DNA of 64,000 bases from Schistosoma mansoni (Eukaryota > Platyhelminthes > Trematoda > Strigeidida > Schistosomatidae). Of this stretch, positions 24,001 through 36,974 are shown in pieces. Position 1 is the first letter of the stretch; each line of letters starts with the position of its first letter. The notes under the pieces were generated by a model that searched no databases, was not told the origin of the DNA, and worked only from the letters and a program-made list of their open reading frames with translations. The stretch spans positions 22,818,163-22,882,162 of the forward strand of contig NC_031495.1 in the NCBI RefSeq assembly GCF_000237925.1, read 5' to 3'. The position numbers and the translations under genes are program-made.

Positions 24001-27000
24001 CTATAAGTGGAAAAAACTATAAATAGTTAGGACTAAAGTACTAACAGACACAATAGAAAAACAAAGGTACTCTGGAGTACCGACGATAAAACTATTTAGG
24101 ATACTAAAAATGATACTCTAATAGAATACTTTAACTGAAAGAAATTTAATCAAAGTATAAAAACAGTAGTCTTGATACGTTAATAACGATCAAAACAATA
24201 GAATTTACTCAACGAGGAAAAATACCACTGTCCTTTTTAAATAGCGCGCGGTGTATGGGAATCCCATCCATTTCCTGGTCCAGATAAAAGATCATCTGGT
24301 GCTTTGTAGTCTCCTTTTACATCAAATTTATCAAGGGAATGTCGCACAACTAGTGTATTAACACTCCATTAAATAAATCGATCGACAGCAATCAAGGATA
24401 ACAAATCTGTGACTAGGGCGATCTCATGACCGAAAGCTAGTTACTTTAGTACACACCTCTTTGAAGCCGTTCGCGTCTAGATAGAACGTACTTAGTGAAC
24501 GAGGAGAGCATGCAGAGTAGCGTCAGGGCTGGATAAGGAGACGAAATTAAAGGTGGGTCGACAATTCAGCAATCATAAATAGTACACTTACGTTAATAAC
24601 AAGGCAATTGAGAACAATCATAGAAATAGTATCGTGAGACTAGGATAATCTGATAATCGAAACAAGCAGTTGAATGTGTAAGATTTCGGATGTCATACAC
24701 CTCATAGCACATTTGCATATTTGAAATCACCACGTGTTCAACTGACTTTGTAAACATGGTAACTAATTGATAAACTAGTTGCATATAAGCGAAATGACTG
24801 AAGGACAAACAAAGATATGTTGCATTATCTTTGTACGTCTTCAAATGTTGATTTGGTCTTTCAATGTTGATCAAAATGAAATATTATATAAACTTGGAAC
24901 TATAATATATCTGGATTGTAAATGAACAATCAGACCCAAGATTCCAGCTGCGAAAATGTTGACAGTAAATGTCTGAATGTAACGCTTAAGCGTCTCAAAG
25001 TCATTATTCTTTTTTCCTATTCGTTAAGCGGACCACTTTCATCATCAAATAAAGAATACCGAGAAGGACAAAACCTGCATGATTACTTTATCAGTCTATG
25101 TGCTCACTCATATTTTGCTTCTTAGAGTTAACGAGGCATTTTAAATACATTGAAATCCCAAAAAAGATATGAAACCAGAATTATAAGAAAGTATACATGT
25201 AGATTACAGTCATAAGTACAACGAATAAAGTTACGCCGCGAGTTATATCTATTGAAGATACGACTAGTATTCCGATTTTACAACCTGTTACCAGTAGCAC
25301 TTTCTATATGCGAAGCTTTCCCCCGACTAATGGAAATCAGAAGTCAGACGAGAAGAGGTAGGAAAGATATATTTGGTACGTTATCAATATATCGAGAAGC
25401 GTTTATTCTAAGCTGGCTAGTGAACGTAGGAGCAGTGTCCCACGCTGGGTCAAAACGTGATCTGGTACGGATGCATGACCGAAAGCCTTCAGTCAAACAA
25501 GTTCACTTAAACAGTGCGGTCAGCATCCAATGTCGAATACTTAGAAAGCCATTGATTTTGGGGATTTATTTACAGGTACACTATTTTCTACAACTGTATA
25601 GCTCACAACGATATATTTACATAGGAACTCAAATATCAATACTTCTGAATGTATATTTAGATCGTATAATTGATGTGCTCGTACGGAAGTAACGAATATG
25701 TTGCATTAAAAGAAGTTTGAATAAAGACAATAGATTGAATTAATATTGTATAGGTTTAACACCGGAAACAGGCCTGTGAGTGAATGTATGGAAATTTACG
25801 ATGACACCGTAGACAAAAACACGGACAAATGTCAAACGTAATAGTATCTCTGGGATAGAGCTAATGCATTCCACTTTTACAGGCATGATGATTAATTCAC
25901 CACAATGACTAACAAAAAAGATACTAAAAATTTAGGGTTATTAAATTGATGAAATCAATGAAAATAAATGGCAGGATATTCGTGTGAATTCAACGGGGAG
26001 TTGATAATTAGGTATAAAGATTAATACAGTAGTGTTGATTTACATTCGTTATAGTTTGTTCGAAAATGGAGGCGCCTGCAGATTGTGACCACGGCCAACG
26101 TACACCTGGTCCGAAATTGTTATTCGGGTGCTAGAATTGTGGTGCTGCTAAGTAATCATGCAATTCACCTGCATAATGAATTTAAAATTGATGCAAAGTG
26201 CGTACAGAAAAGCTCTTGGTATTGGTTGTGGACATGACAAACTTCAACGTTCCTTTTCAAGCGTAGGAAAAATCTCCATGGCAGTCGATTGTGAACGTGA
26301 TGCTGAAACACAGACGAACATGTGAGTACCAAAGGAGTTCGATATGAAATTAAGGCGATAGCTAATTTTCCGAAACAGACCAATGTTTGACAAATCAATA
26401 GATGATACCCATACTACCTTTTGTTAAATGGGTGAACTGTAGCGAAATAGTCTTAGGATGAACAAATATAAAAATAAAGAACAATGAGTCTCAATGCTTA
26501 GTAGAGTAGAACGGGTTCGCATGATGGAGGAAAATAACACTAGCAATCAAATGTACAGCAAAAAAATCTAGGGCTTCACTAAACAGAAGTAATTTGCATT
26601 GTAATGAGACGATTTCGAAAAGTGGTAAATAAAAGGATAAAAAATGAGAAATCTCACATGGATGATTGAGATAAATAAATAGAAACCTCGAGTGTGTTGT
26701 CAGTCATTTGTGCCTCTCGAATTGAAATATGACTACAACATATTAGTTCAAGGCTGATGAACGTCAGGTGACATGAGATAAATGTGTTTTTGTTTAACAA
26801 GCTGATATGGCGCTAAAGTAAAACATGTTATCTGTTTTCGTACAAACAATATTCGTTCAGTGCAGCACATCGTAACCAATCTCTTAGGAATAAAACAGGT
26901 GACTTATCAGATCATAATATCAGAATTTTAATCTCTAGCCTACCTAATTCTGAACCTGGTTCCAAAGACAAAGATATAAAGTTTCGTCTCCTCATTGTTG
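24001..27000. other. Spacer between two retrotransposons, no gene seen
   Basis: The first few hundred bases may be the 5' UTR of the CR1-like element. A 146-codon plus-strand frame at 25252-25692 is rather long for AT-rich DNA but has no recognisable motif and no supporting splice structure. Confidence 0.35.
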
Positions 27001-27006
27001 AGAGGA

Positions 27007-27007
<1 letters not shown>

Positions 27008-27053
<46 letters not shown>
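27008..27053. repeat. (AT)n microsatellite
   Basis: About 23 uninterrupted AT units. Confidence 0.95.
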
Positions 27054-27055
<2 letters not shown>

Positions 27056-27523
27056 CACTTTCATACTAACAACGTAGTAATCAGGCGAAATTTCGGCCTA
27101 TATTTGTTCCTGTATGGAATTTTGTCTACTTGGCACTTCACAGTACTAGTTTAAATGAAAGTGTTTTCGAGGGCTTGAAAATATTATTCACAGCTTTATA
27201 GTCATTAAGGGTTGAAATTGAGTCGACATTTTAAATATGTGACCGACATATAAATATTTAGCTATTTTAAGCTATTTGATTTCACAATTTTCGTCCCCAT
27301 ATGTCCCTCTTTTTTCGACCACACATCGTGGAATTTGCTCTGGATATGATTTTTCAGACGACTTCTCAGTAGTCTATCAAAGGTATACTTGACGGATACC
27401 TTGGGACTCAGAACATTAGTTGCTATCATCCCCCTTTCGATTGTTTTGTATGCCTTAGTCTCTAATTGGAAGTACTGTTAATTCAGTCTTCAGTAATAAG
27501 GATAGGAGGTCTAGTGACCTATT

Positions 27524-30360
27524 TTAATCCTTGCAGTTTGTTACACTGTGGAGGTCCAATCTCGTCTTGAATATATCAACAGAAGGTGCTGATATTACGT
27601 GTTCCGGTAGAGAATTCCAGTAATTCACTACTCGGTGCGAGAAACGAAACTCCAGACGTAGACGATTCGATCTCGGTTTTTGGATTTTCTTTGAATGTCC
27701 TCTCAAATGATCAGCCCTAGACGGGAGGAAAAGATAGGACATGTTAGTACCAAGATCATCGTTCAGGATACGATATGCTAATATTAGATCACCCCGTATT
27801 CGCCGGTAAGATAACGGAAATAAGTTGAGGTGTCTCAGTCTGTCTTCATAAGATAGGCCAGATAGGCCTTTTACCATTTTTGTCCCGCGGCGTTGGACTC
27901 GTTCCAACATATCCGCCTCATATTTGAAACAAGGACTCGCTGCTTGAATCCTATATTCCAAATGTGGCCGTACGAAAGTTGGGTATAATAATCTAAATAT
28001 TTCCCCATCCAGATACCGGAAAGATCTACGAATAGACCATAATACCCTATAGCCTTTTGCAGCAGCAGCCTTACAGTGACTGGTTGTTTTGAGATCATTA
28101 CTTAGTATGACTCCTAAATCTTTATAGTTTCTTACTTTGGGCAACACTAGTCCCCATATTGTGTAGTGATACGAATCATCGTAGTTATTTAATTGCATCA
28201 CTACACTTTTATTAGGGTTTACTTCTAGTGACCACCCGTTCATCCATGCCACTAATGAGTTAAGATCTTCCTGTAAAACTATTCTGTCTGACATACTATA
28301 TATGGGTCTCCAAATCTTAATGTCATCGGCGATTAGTAAGACGGATGACTAAGCTATAGCTGGTAATTCATTTATATAAAGTAGAAAGAGAAGAGGACCT
28401 AAAATCGTGCCTTGGGGGACGCCACTTTTTACTAGTTCCCACGATGAGAAAGCCCCATTTACTCTTACCCTTTGTCTCCTTCCGTGAAGAAAGTCACTTA
28501 TCCAGTCTATGACTGCATAATGAATTCCAAAACTTTCCAGTTTTAATTTAAGACCAGAATGGGAAACCTTATCAAAGGCTTTACCTAGATCTATGAAAAT
28601 GACATCTACAGGAATATTGCGATCTTTTGCCTCAGCACAATCTTCTCTTGCAATGAGAAGATTTGTCAAACATGATAGACCTTTTCGAAAACCATGTTGT
28701 TCCTTTGACAAAAGATTATGTCTTTCCACGTAGTTTATAACAGCCATCCTAATAATTTTTTCCATTAGTTTTACAACTGCACTAGTTAAGCTGATGGGTC
28801 GATAGTTACTAACTAAATCCCTACTCCCAGCCTTATACACCGGACTGATTATTGCGTCTTTCCAGTCTCTGGGCAATCTGGACTGCCGCAGGGACATATC
28901 AAACAGTATCGCTAAGGGTTCAGCAATAACATCTGAGAGGGCTTTCATAATCCGAGGATGAATATCATCAGGACCACTAGACTTATCAGGTTTGAGATGC
29001 TGAAGTAGCCTTAAAACAGTTTCTTTCCTAATAACTACAGGGTCCATCAACAAGTCGCCACAATCACAATGAATAGGTGATCGGTCCTCATTATTGGTAG
29101 AAAAAAGTTTACTGAAATATTTCGAAAAAGCTTCCGCTTTTTCGGTATCATTTCTTGCCAAACTTAACGGATTTTCTTGTATCAAAAGTGGTGGTATTCC
29201 ATCACTTCTCTGAGTTCGCCTCTTTATATACGAGAATAACCGTTTTGGACTATGTTTGCAATCCCTAACCAATTGTTTTTCGTATGACCATCTAGTCCTA
29301 CTAATTAACGCTTTACAAGTATTTCTAATCTTACAATAACTGGATATGTACTGTTCTAAGCCAGTAGAGATGAACATGTTCCAGTGTTTTTTCCTACGCC
29401 TAAGAAGTTTCTTAACTTCTTTATTTATCCACGGTGGACTATTGTTCGGTCTACGTGGTACCAAGTATGGTATGAACGGGGACGTGACTGCACTAAACTT
29501 GCCTTCAAATACAGGCCACGCCTCGTCAACTGATGAGCTAGTATCTACTGACCAATCTATCTTAGTAGCACAATCCTGAATGGCTGGTATGTTAGCTCTC
29601 CATATGTTTGGGCGAGGCTTAATCTGATCCTATATCATATCGCTAGCTCTAAACGTGAATGATAAAACAGCGTGATCGCTATTTACTAACGGGGGAAGAA
29701 TATTAGGTTGGCAATATACTCAGTCTCATGGGTAATTACCAAGTCCAACAGAGAAGAACCTTGGTTTACACCAAAACGTGTAGGTTTGGATACATGCTGT
29801 ACTAATGCATGTTCCATTACTGTTTCCAAGAGCCTGCTATCAAATGAGTTTATAGAGCATTTCGTGGTCATCTCAGTCCAACTAATGTCAGGTGCATTAA
29901 AGTCTCCTAATATCAAGCATCTGTTATTTGCACTCCATAGCCGAATGTGCTCTAAAATAAAGTCATCAGCTAAGCAGATTGGGCTGCGATAGATGACACC
30001 GAGTGCAAATGTACAACATCCGACAGTGAGCTCACAGCTAATGACTTCACTAGTTCCACTATCATGGGATTCGCAAACGGAGGAGCGGATATTTATACTA
30101 TTGGCTATGTATAGAAGGACGCCACCTCCTTTCCTGCATCTATGTCTATCACTTCTTAAACAATGATATCCGGATAATTCTGGGGTGAAATCGAAGTCAT
30201 GGACTAACCAAGTTTCCGTCACAGCTACAATGAGTGGCCTTAATTCGTCCACTAATGCTCCTAGCTCGTAGAATTTATGTCTTAGACTACGGGCGTTGGC
30301 ATATAAAACTCCTAGGGAGAACGACCTATCCACACAGGCCTTGGTAGCATTCGCTTCCAA
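27524..30360 (-). pseudogene. CR1-like ORF2, multiple lesions, catalytic YADD changed to IADD
   Basis: Endonuclease (30360-29686): VLYANARSLRHKFYELG, VTETWL, GGGVLLYIANS, IYRSP and an intact LGDFNAPDISW. Frame is lost near 29690, and an in-frame TAG follows near 29630 before the reverse transcriptase reading resumes. Reverse transcriptase (29464-28349): NYRPISLTSAVVKLMEK, HGFRKGLSCLTNLL, DLGKAFDKVSH, GVPQGTILGPLLFLLYINEL. A TAG then interrupts just before the catalytic box, which reads LLIADDIKIW where YADD is expected. The C-terminal third (28294-27524) includes AHV-like ERVQRRGTKMVKGL. Endonuclease catalytic residues survive while the polymerase motif does not, the reverse of the first element. 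Confidence 0.82.
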
Positions 30361-30386
30361 GACCTGACTATTCGAAAACCCACCAA

Positions 30387-30899
30387 TCAGAGATTTTCTT
30401 CACCGTTCTGTCGACGGGTTTCTAGTTCAGCTAGTGCCGTCTTCCTTTTTATTCTATCTTCAAGAGACACATCCGGTCTAATTCGAATGCCAGAGTTGTC
30501 GTGACTTCGAGCGCTACTTAACAGAAGATTACGTTGTTTCTCCGACCCTAAGATTACCTTAAGGAGTCTACACGGTCGGGGTAGAACACTGTCATCGGCC
30601 CTTTTACCTATTCTAACTAATTTTTTGACTTGAACACCTCTAGTGTTATCTGATAATATGCTACGGATATATTCTCCGAGCCTCTCTAAGTCATGGGTGT
30701 GTCTAACCTTAGGATCTGGATCGTTAGACTCTGGCAATTTACTCACAATAATATTCGATGATATTAAATTCCTTTCAGTCGCACTAGGATGATGTTCTGC
30801 CGTTCTATCAGAGTGCGATAGTGCATTGAGTGACTCAGACTGTGAGGTCCTCAATGACTTGTCAACCAAGTGTGCTTTATCTTTAGCTTTCATTGCCAC
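30387..30899 (-). pseudogene. CR1-like ORF1, truncated, no PHD finger
   Basis: 170 codons. NIIVSKLPESNDPDPKVRHT, then VKKLVRIGKRADDSV, CRLLKVILGSEKQRNLLL and SLEDRIKRKTALAELETRRQ align with the C-terminal part of the ORF1 at 22848-23975. The N-terminal zinc finger and linker are missing, consistent with 5' truncation at insertion. The frame ends just before the first endonuclease motif of ORF2. Confidence 0.7.
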
Positions 30900-30905
30900 T
30901 AGATA

Positions 30906-33900
30906 GATAAATCCGTTATGCTAATGCTTCTTCTATTCCGTCCACAATCATTTGAATTGGAATGAAGTGATTATTGGAAAGTTTAATAAACGCAAAATTT
31001 CTTGTTTAAAACTTTACTGGTTCCAATATAACTCATGGTACATATTTTTCTTAAAGATTTACAAAGCTGATATTTCGAGGTACATAACGCACACTTTTCG
31101 CTATTTGTAGTTACCGACTTACGCATAATGCGAAAATCCCAGATTTTGCTATCGACGATTTGGACTGATAATATGAGATCAATTGACACCAAAACCTAAG
31201 GTGCTAGCAAAGTTTCAGCCTAACAAAAAGAGATGCGTTATGTTGATTTCCATCACATTCTGTCAACTATCACACGTGTATAGTTAGCTACTATTGTATT
31301 ACAGATTTGTTTTACCTCAAAATACTCTCCATTTACTTTAGCTTGCAAGAACCCAGAGCATTTACTTTTTAAACAGTCGAAAATGTAAAAACTTTATTCC
31401 ACGAACTAAACACAAAATTTTGAGCTCTAAACATTTTAAATTCCTGTTTCTTTGATGCTGTTTGATTACGAACAGTTCTAGAATGATACAAGCTTGTTCA
31501 ACACCTGTACAAAGTTAGGTAATGTGTAGAGTTATACTTTATTTTCATCTAGCTGGTCTACTTTTCATACTCAACTGCTGAATTTACAAGAACATTTGGT
31601 TACTCGAGATGCAAACATTTGCCTTTTTGCTTTGTCATATAATTAAAACTTTCAGTATATGGTTTTGGTATTCAGTAAAAACACATTTGTAATAAGACAC
31701 TACTTTTTGTCTATCGTAAAGTTTCTAGGGTCAGTGAATATCAAACAGATCATCGATCCCCGTCAGGGTCAAGGACGACCAACGCGCATCAGTTAATCGC
31801 ATGCCATGGACTGGTCCATGCGTTGATGGTCTCACTGTCTTTTCTGTGCTCATTCTTATCAATATATTTCCTTAGTAACATCCTTTGTATTTTTGACGTT
31901 AGCTGTTGGTCACACTATTTCCATCTAACTTGAGTAGGCCCTCAATAATTTGACATACGCCATCTACATCGGTGATTCTACAAGTTTTGTGGGAGAATGC
32001 TTTTGTGTGTGTAAGTGCATGTGAAAAATACAACTACCCAAAATTATTGATTATTATTATCAAAGTAAACAAAGGCTTGATGATGACGTATCATACTCTC
32101 AGGGGTTCTCTTGCTAACCAAAACTATAAAGGCTTTTTTGTTTAACGCTTTTTAATTTCCATTAGTTATGGTAAAAGACATACATACAGACATATTTAAA
32201 AATCCCTAATTCAAATTCCATAGTTTTTAAAAACCTACAGGTTTTGTTAAGAAAAGCAAGGCATTAATTAAACTAAAGTAATAGTTCACCTTTTTTGTTG
32301 TAAACACAAAATATATCACAATGAAAAACAGTTGTTTTCAGCCTATTGCGGCTTTTCTTCCTAATGGATAACTTATCACAAAATATTTTGCTCTATTTAT
32401 CACAAAACGACCTCATTCCGTCTCTTACCGATATTCTTCATTACGTTAAATTTTGAGAATGCATAAAATACCAAGAAAGCAAATAGGTTCGTTTTGTACC
32501 TCACTAACTGTAGTGAGAATACAGATTCATACTCCACTCAGTATTACTATACTATAAAAGACAAGTTCAAAGTTTTGTGAATAATATGTATGGTTAGGGT
32601 TAATAACGTAATGAAAAACTGTCCGTCAGTAGATGCTATTTGATGATGCAATCTAACCGACCGACACTGATCACTAGTTTGGATAACAAGTGCAAGCCTC
32701 TAAATAATGCATATAAAAATTTGTCTACACGATTGGATTTTTCTCTAATAAATAGCATCTTCACAGACACATATTAGCTACAAAATAAAAATGAGTAAAT
32801 ACCACTTCATAAATAATGAATTAGAGGTAACGCGTTCTATAGGTTATTCACAATTTAATGTAATTAAAATATAACTTATATGGTTCATTTTTTGTTAACC
32901 ATGTCAAAATAATTGATTTAACATAAAACATGACATATACATTTTTAAAGTACACTGGATTGATAAATTTTTATATCTAACATCTTTGGTATTCCTTAGG
33001 AACTGTTATTTACAACAGAATTGTCAAACTCTCTGTTTTATGAGAACTGGCTACAGGGTAAAATTCTAACATAATTTCTGCACTTATATTTTATAAGAGT
33101 GAAGACTGCTCGTAAAATGACTCTAATAAACTCAGTGAAACAAAGGCGGCCAGTTGGAATTTAGGTATTTGTGATAAAATAACGAAAACATAAAATTGAA
33201 AATGATCTCTGGAGTCATTTTTTTTCTTTTTGCAAAAGTCTTGAAGGTTTCCAAAAGATGTGATGTATTTTTATTTGAACCACAATATATTCTGCCTTAA
33301 AGCATGGTTGCAGACAAGTAAATGGGTATACCTCAGTTTAAATTTGTGATCTTTTTAACTGGATACACTTTTTTGACACGATTTTTAAGAAGTTTACAAC
33401 ATTTTTTAGTTTGAATCAGAGATGATTCTAAACTGCGTAGACAACTGATCTTGAACTCTGGACATCGAAATCAGGATAGCCTTTTTACGTCACATACCTG
33501 TAAAACTTTACGTCATACCAGGAATATTTCGAATTTTGACTGCGTAATATCAAGTACTAGTTTTTTCAACAATAATCTTTAGGAAAAAAACTGAATGGAG
33601 ATTAAGTTTCACTGATAATTTTAGCAGAAGGGGATTTATGTCACTTAAGAACAACTCATGAACTGAAAGGGGATTTGAGACCAAATAAAAATTTCAATTC
33701 ATCCCCAGGTTTCAAAACAAAAGTATTCTGCCCCATGTATATGAAAAAGATTCTATGTATTGTAATCAGACAAAACACAAAAAATCGTTATTTTGGGGAC
33801 CAGCATCTATAACACTTATGTAAAGGTTAACAGAAAAACACTTTTTTTGGAAACAATCTGATTGTTGAGTGGTTTTGGTGGAGCTTCATGAAGGCCTTTT

Positions 33901-33990
33901 ATTGAAAGTAATAAGAAAAGGTCATAAAGAAAATACTAAGCCAAACTAAAACGTTTTACGAAGACAAATCTTTAATATGAAGTTAAAATT
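30906..33990. other. AT-rich stretch, no gene seen
   Basis: About 31740-31860 is richer in GC (a CCCCGTCAGGGTCAAGGACG stretch) and looks like a repeat fragment, but no second copy is in the window. Otherwise nothing supportable. Confidence 0.4.
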
Positions 33991-33993
33991 ACG

Positions 33994-34060
33994 ATGATGG
34001 AGAAGAGTGACAGCTCAAGTGGATGATTTTAGTAATCTTTCGCTCTCTGAGCTAAGTGGC
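33994..34060 (+). repeat. Diverged fragment of the TTCTCTGAGCTGGATGG repeat family
   Basis: GATGGAGAAGAG, AGCTCAAGTGGATGATTTTA and CTCTCTGAGCTAAGTGG align by eye with the start of the copy at 55430-55490. It is clearly older. The 74-codon frame across it is probably incidental. Confidence 0.45.
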
Positions 34061-34739
34061 TTGCTGCAGGGCACTAAATCCCGTTATCTAAATTCTGGAA
34101 TAATAGAACAAATAAATCCTAAAGGATTTACCCTTCTGGCATTGTTATGTTTATCGGCCTATAGCTTCGTAATTAAAATAAGAACATTTTCGCAAAAACT
34201 ATTTTCGCCAGATGCATTAAAAAGTCACTAAAAACAACCGTTAAATGTATCATCAAAATAATGGAGGTTCTTATTCTTGTCTTCAAGTTGTCGTTTCCAC
34301 ATATGTTCTAGCCAATATTAATAAACATTGGGATCGATAATTGATGTGCAAAGTTGATTCATATAGATATTTCTGATTTAACGTTCATTTTTTTCGGCTT
34401 ATTAAATTTTAGGCAAATTAGTAATAAACACTGTTGACATTAAGTAAGAAAACTGGTTGTAAAGTAGAAAATTATATTAATGAACGTATTTTAGACCACT
34501 GCCCAACTTATATTTTGTGAATAATTCACCAATTAGCAATAAACATAGACTTAATGAACTGATCTCAAATGCTCAGGTCGCATATTCAAATGTCATTTTA
34601 TCGAGTTTTTGTAGAAAAATTGCAAGGATTTATTTGTATCAAGATATGGAAATAAAACGTGATTTACACCTTATTGTAGGATTTCCAAAATAATTTTCGA
34701 CTTTTTGCTTTATAGCGTGTATGAATAAATACATAATGA

Positions 34740-34815
34740 AATAAAGGAGAGAGTTTTATTACAGTCATTTTTGATCACGACGTTTCAAACGATAAATATC
34801 ATACTTCCCTGTTGG
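34740..34815 (-). repeat. Possible relic of a GAAACGTC hammerhead-like block
   Basis: On the minus strand a GGAAGTATGATA stretch is followed by GTTTGAAACGTCGTG, similar in layout to the motif at 5884-5945. The CTGANGA core is not recognisable, so this is at best a decayed copy. Confidence 0.25.
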
Positions 34816-36974
34816 TAAGTCCCCAGTTAGTCCAACACAGTATTGAATAAAGCAAAAATAAAGAATCGGGCAGAATACAATGAACTTATTTTATTTTGTA
34901 TGGTTCTCATCAGCTGTTTACAGCCTCTAATTGCGGAAAATCAAAATTATTGTAAAGTTTACATACTTATAGCAATAAAAACGTGTATGTATCATCATTT
35001 TGGAGAAAGGATAGTGTGGACATAAAAAGAGCGTTGTAAATAAATGTTTGTGAGAAAAGATTCTAGACCGTTAGACATAGTAACAAGAGGTCATAGAGGT
35101 AAAAACAACTAATTGATTATATAGTTAATCAGTCGGAAATATATTAATAACGATTAAGAATAACATAAGTTGACATCAGTCAGTTAAAAAATAATGCCAT
35201 GAATTCGAAAAAAGCAATAGAATTAATATAGGAGAGATCTAAATTGCGAAGATGATAAAACAAACAGAAGATGAAGTGACTGTCGTAAGGAAAGACTTGC
35301 AACTGCTTCCTTTGGAATACATATGAAATGGTTGAGTCATTTGATGACTATAGCTACAACCAACCCGAGAAGGGTTTTTAGCAGTGCTATTGTGGAACGT
35401 CTCTGTAGCACAGAGTATCAAGTTGATGGACTAAAATCTTTTAGCATCATCAATCAAGAGTTAACCTCCATTCTTCTATAATTAGTCGAAGTTACATTCA
35501 TTTTTGAAATATTTGACTAGGTAGATGGATATTTTAAGTGGCCGTTAACAGTCGGTCAAATAAGTCATTTAAATTCAAAGTCATTAGTTTACATATTCAT
35601 TAAACTTAAAGAGTTAAAAGAGACTTGAAATGAATTTTCCTGAAGTAGTACTATAAAAATTACTCCTACTTCTCAAATTTGTGCTTATAAACCGACATCC
35701 TCTATAACTAAATAAATTAGTTATGGTAAATATAACGAGGAACAACAGTCAACATGGAATAATCTGATTCTAATGGTGTTTTAAGCATCTTAATTTAAAT
35801 TTCTAAATAAACGTCTACACAGACAGATAGATTTCAGTTCGCGGATACATTACTACGAAAAAGAAATATAAATTTTTGTACAGAGATATAACTATAACAT
35901 CCCCAAACAGTTTTATTATATAATACAATTTCAATTTATAGCTGACTGCGGTTGACCCTCATGTTCTGAATAGAAAGAAGTAAACCTGCCTCGTTCTTGT
36001 TGACATCAGTCATCACTTTTCAGAAAATATAAGAAATTTTCAAGTGTTACTGATTGTAAAAGCATAATGTCAACGAAATAAATTTCACAACTAGAACAGA
36101 AATAATATTCTGGCTCAGAAGCTATCGAAACTGGTGGTGTAGCTTAAACTACCATCTATTCAAGAAACGGTAACCAAACGAGCATGTAGATGGCATTCCA
36201 CTTCTGATCGGTGTTATATACTACTTATATCTGTAAACATAAGTAGCATATAACGGCTTTACCCAAGTATTTTTGTAGAATTTTAATTGGATCCCAGAAG
36301 TAAATAATTTAATCTACAAAAACGGTCTAGTTTTCGGCTACCAATTGAAAGGGTTATTGTTTTAGTCTGAATTTCTAGTTAGTTTTGCAAGTTTTATTGA
36401 CTGGGCTAAAACTATCAACTTACACTATCTTAATGTAAACAGGGAGATTTGATGTATATCTACTTCCAGAACATATATTATGACATTCACCTAATTTTCA
36501 CTCAGATTTTAAACTATAAACTCCTTTGTATTAAAAGTAGTAATACAAAATGAATATATTTTTTAAGCAGTGATCTATCAATATAGAAAAAACAAGAAAT
36601 TATTCAATAAATATTTATAAACGTCTTATTTTCGAGATAAAATGGGAAACATATAACGTTTCTGTTTAGTACCCAGGTCTCTCGCCATATAAATGAGAAT
36701 GTTTTTTTTGATAGACAATTTTAAGGAGTTTCATCATATTAGGGATGAGTTAGGCATTGTACTGCCAAAATAACTATGCCACAAATCATACAATGTTAAA
36801 TATAATAACAAACCAAAATAAATTTAACCATCTTGTAAAACTAGTTCTCCATTCGGATATTTGTTTACAGAACTCTTGCGTCTCATCTAAAAGAAAATAG
36901 CAAGTTTAAAATGCATTTAACCTTTATGAAGTAATATCCATAGCTTTATACGTTAGTATTTAAAACACTAATAA
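34816..36974. other. No gene seen
   Basis: Upstream region of the coiled-coil gene at 36975. A diverged copy of the short dyad repeat lies at 36205-36260. No promoter element can be named. Confidence 0.35.
36205..36260. repeat. Short dyad repeat, copy 2
   Basis: GGTGTTATATACTACTTATA followed by CATAAGTAGCATATAAC gives an imperfect hairpin. It is related to 16145-16215. Confidence 0.45.

Larger units (their letters stand above)
27475..30905 (-). mobile_element. CR1-like non-LTR retrotransposon, 5' truncated and decayed
   Basis: It has the same domain order and clear protein similarity to the element at 20-24 kb, but it is a separate lineage: the two proteins differ at many positions. ORF1 lacks the PHD finger. 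ORF2 carries at least one frameshift and two stops. The 3' end is near 27475, close to repeated ACTGAA-like units. Both elements lie on the minus strand, 3.5 kb apart. Confidence 0.8.

Noticed and set aside
25252-25692. 146-codon plus-strand frame between the two retrotransposons
   Set aside because: No recognisable motif, no ATG or splice support that stands out, and the surrounding DNA looks like repeat debris.
35239-35421. Possible transposase fragment on either strand
   Set aside because: A weak resemblance in one frame was broken by stops within a few codons.
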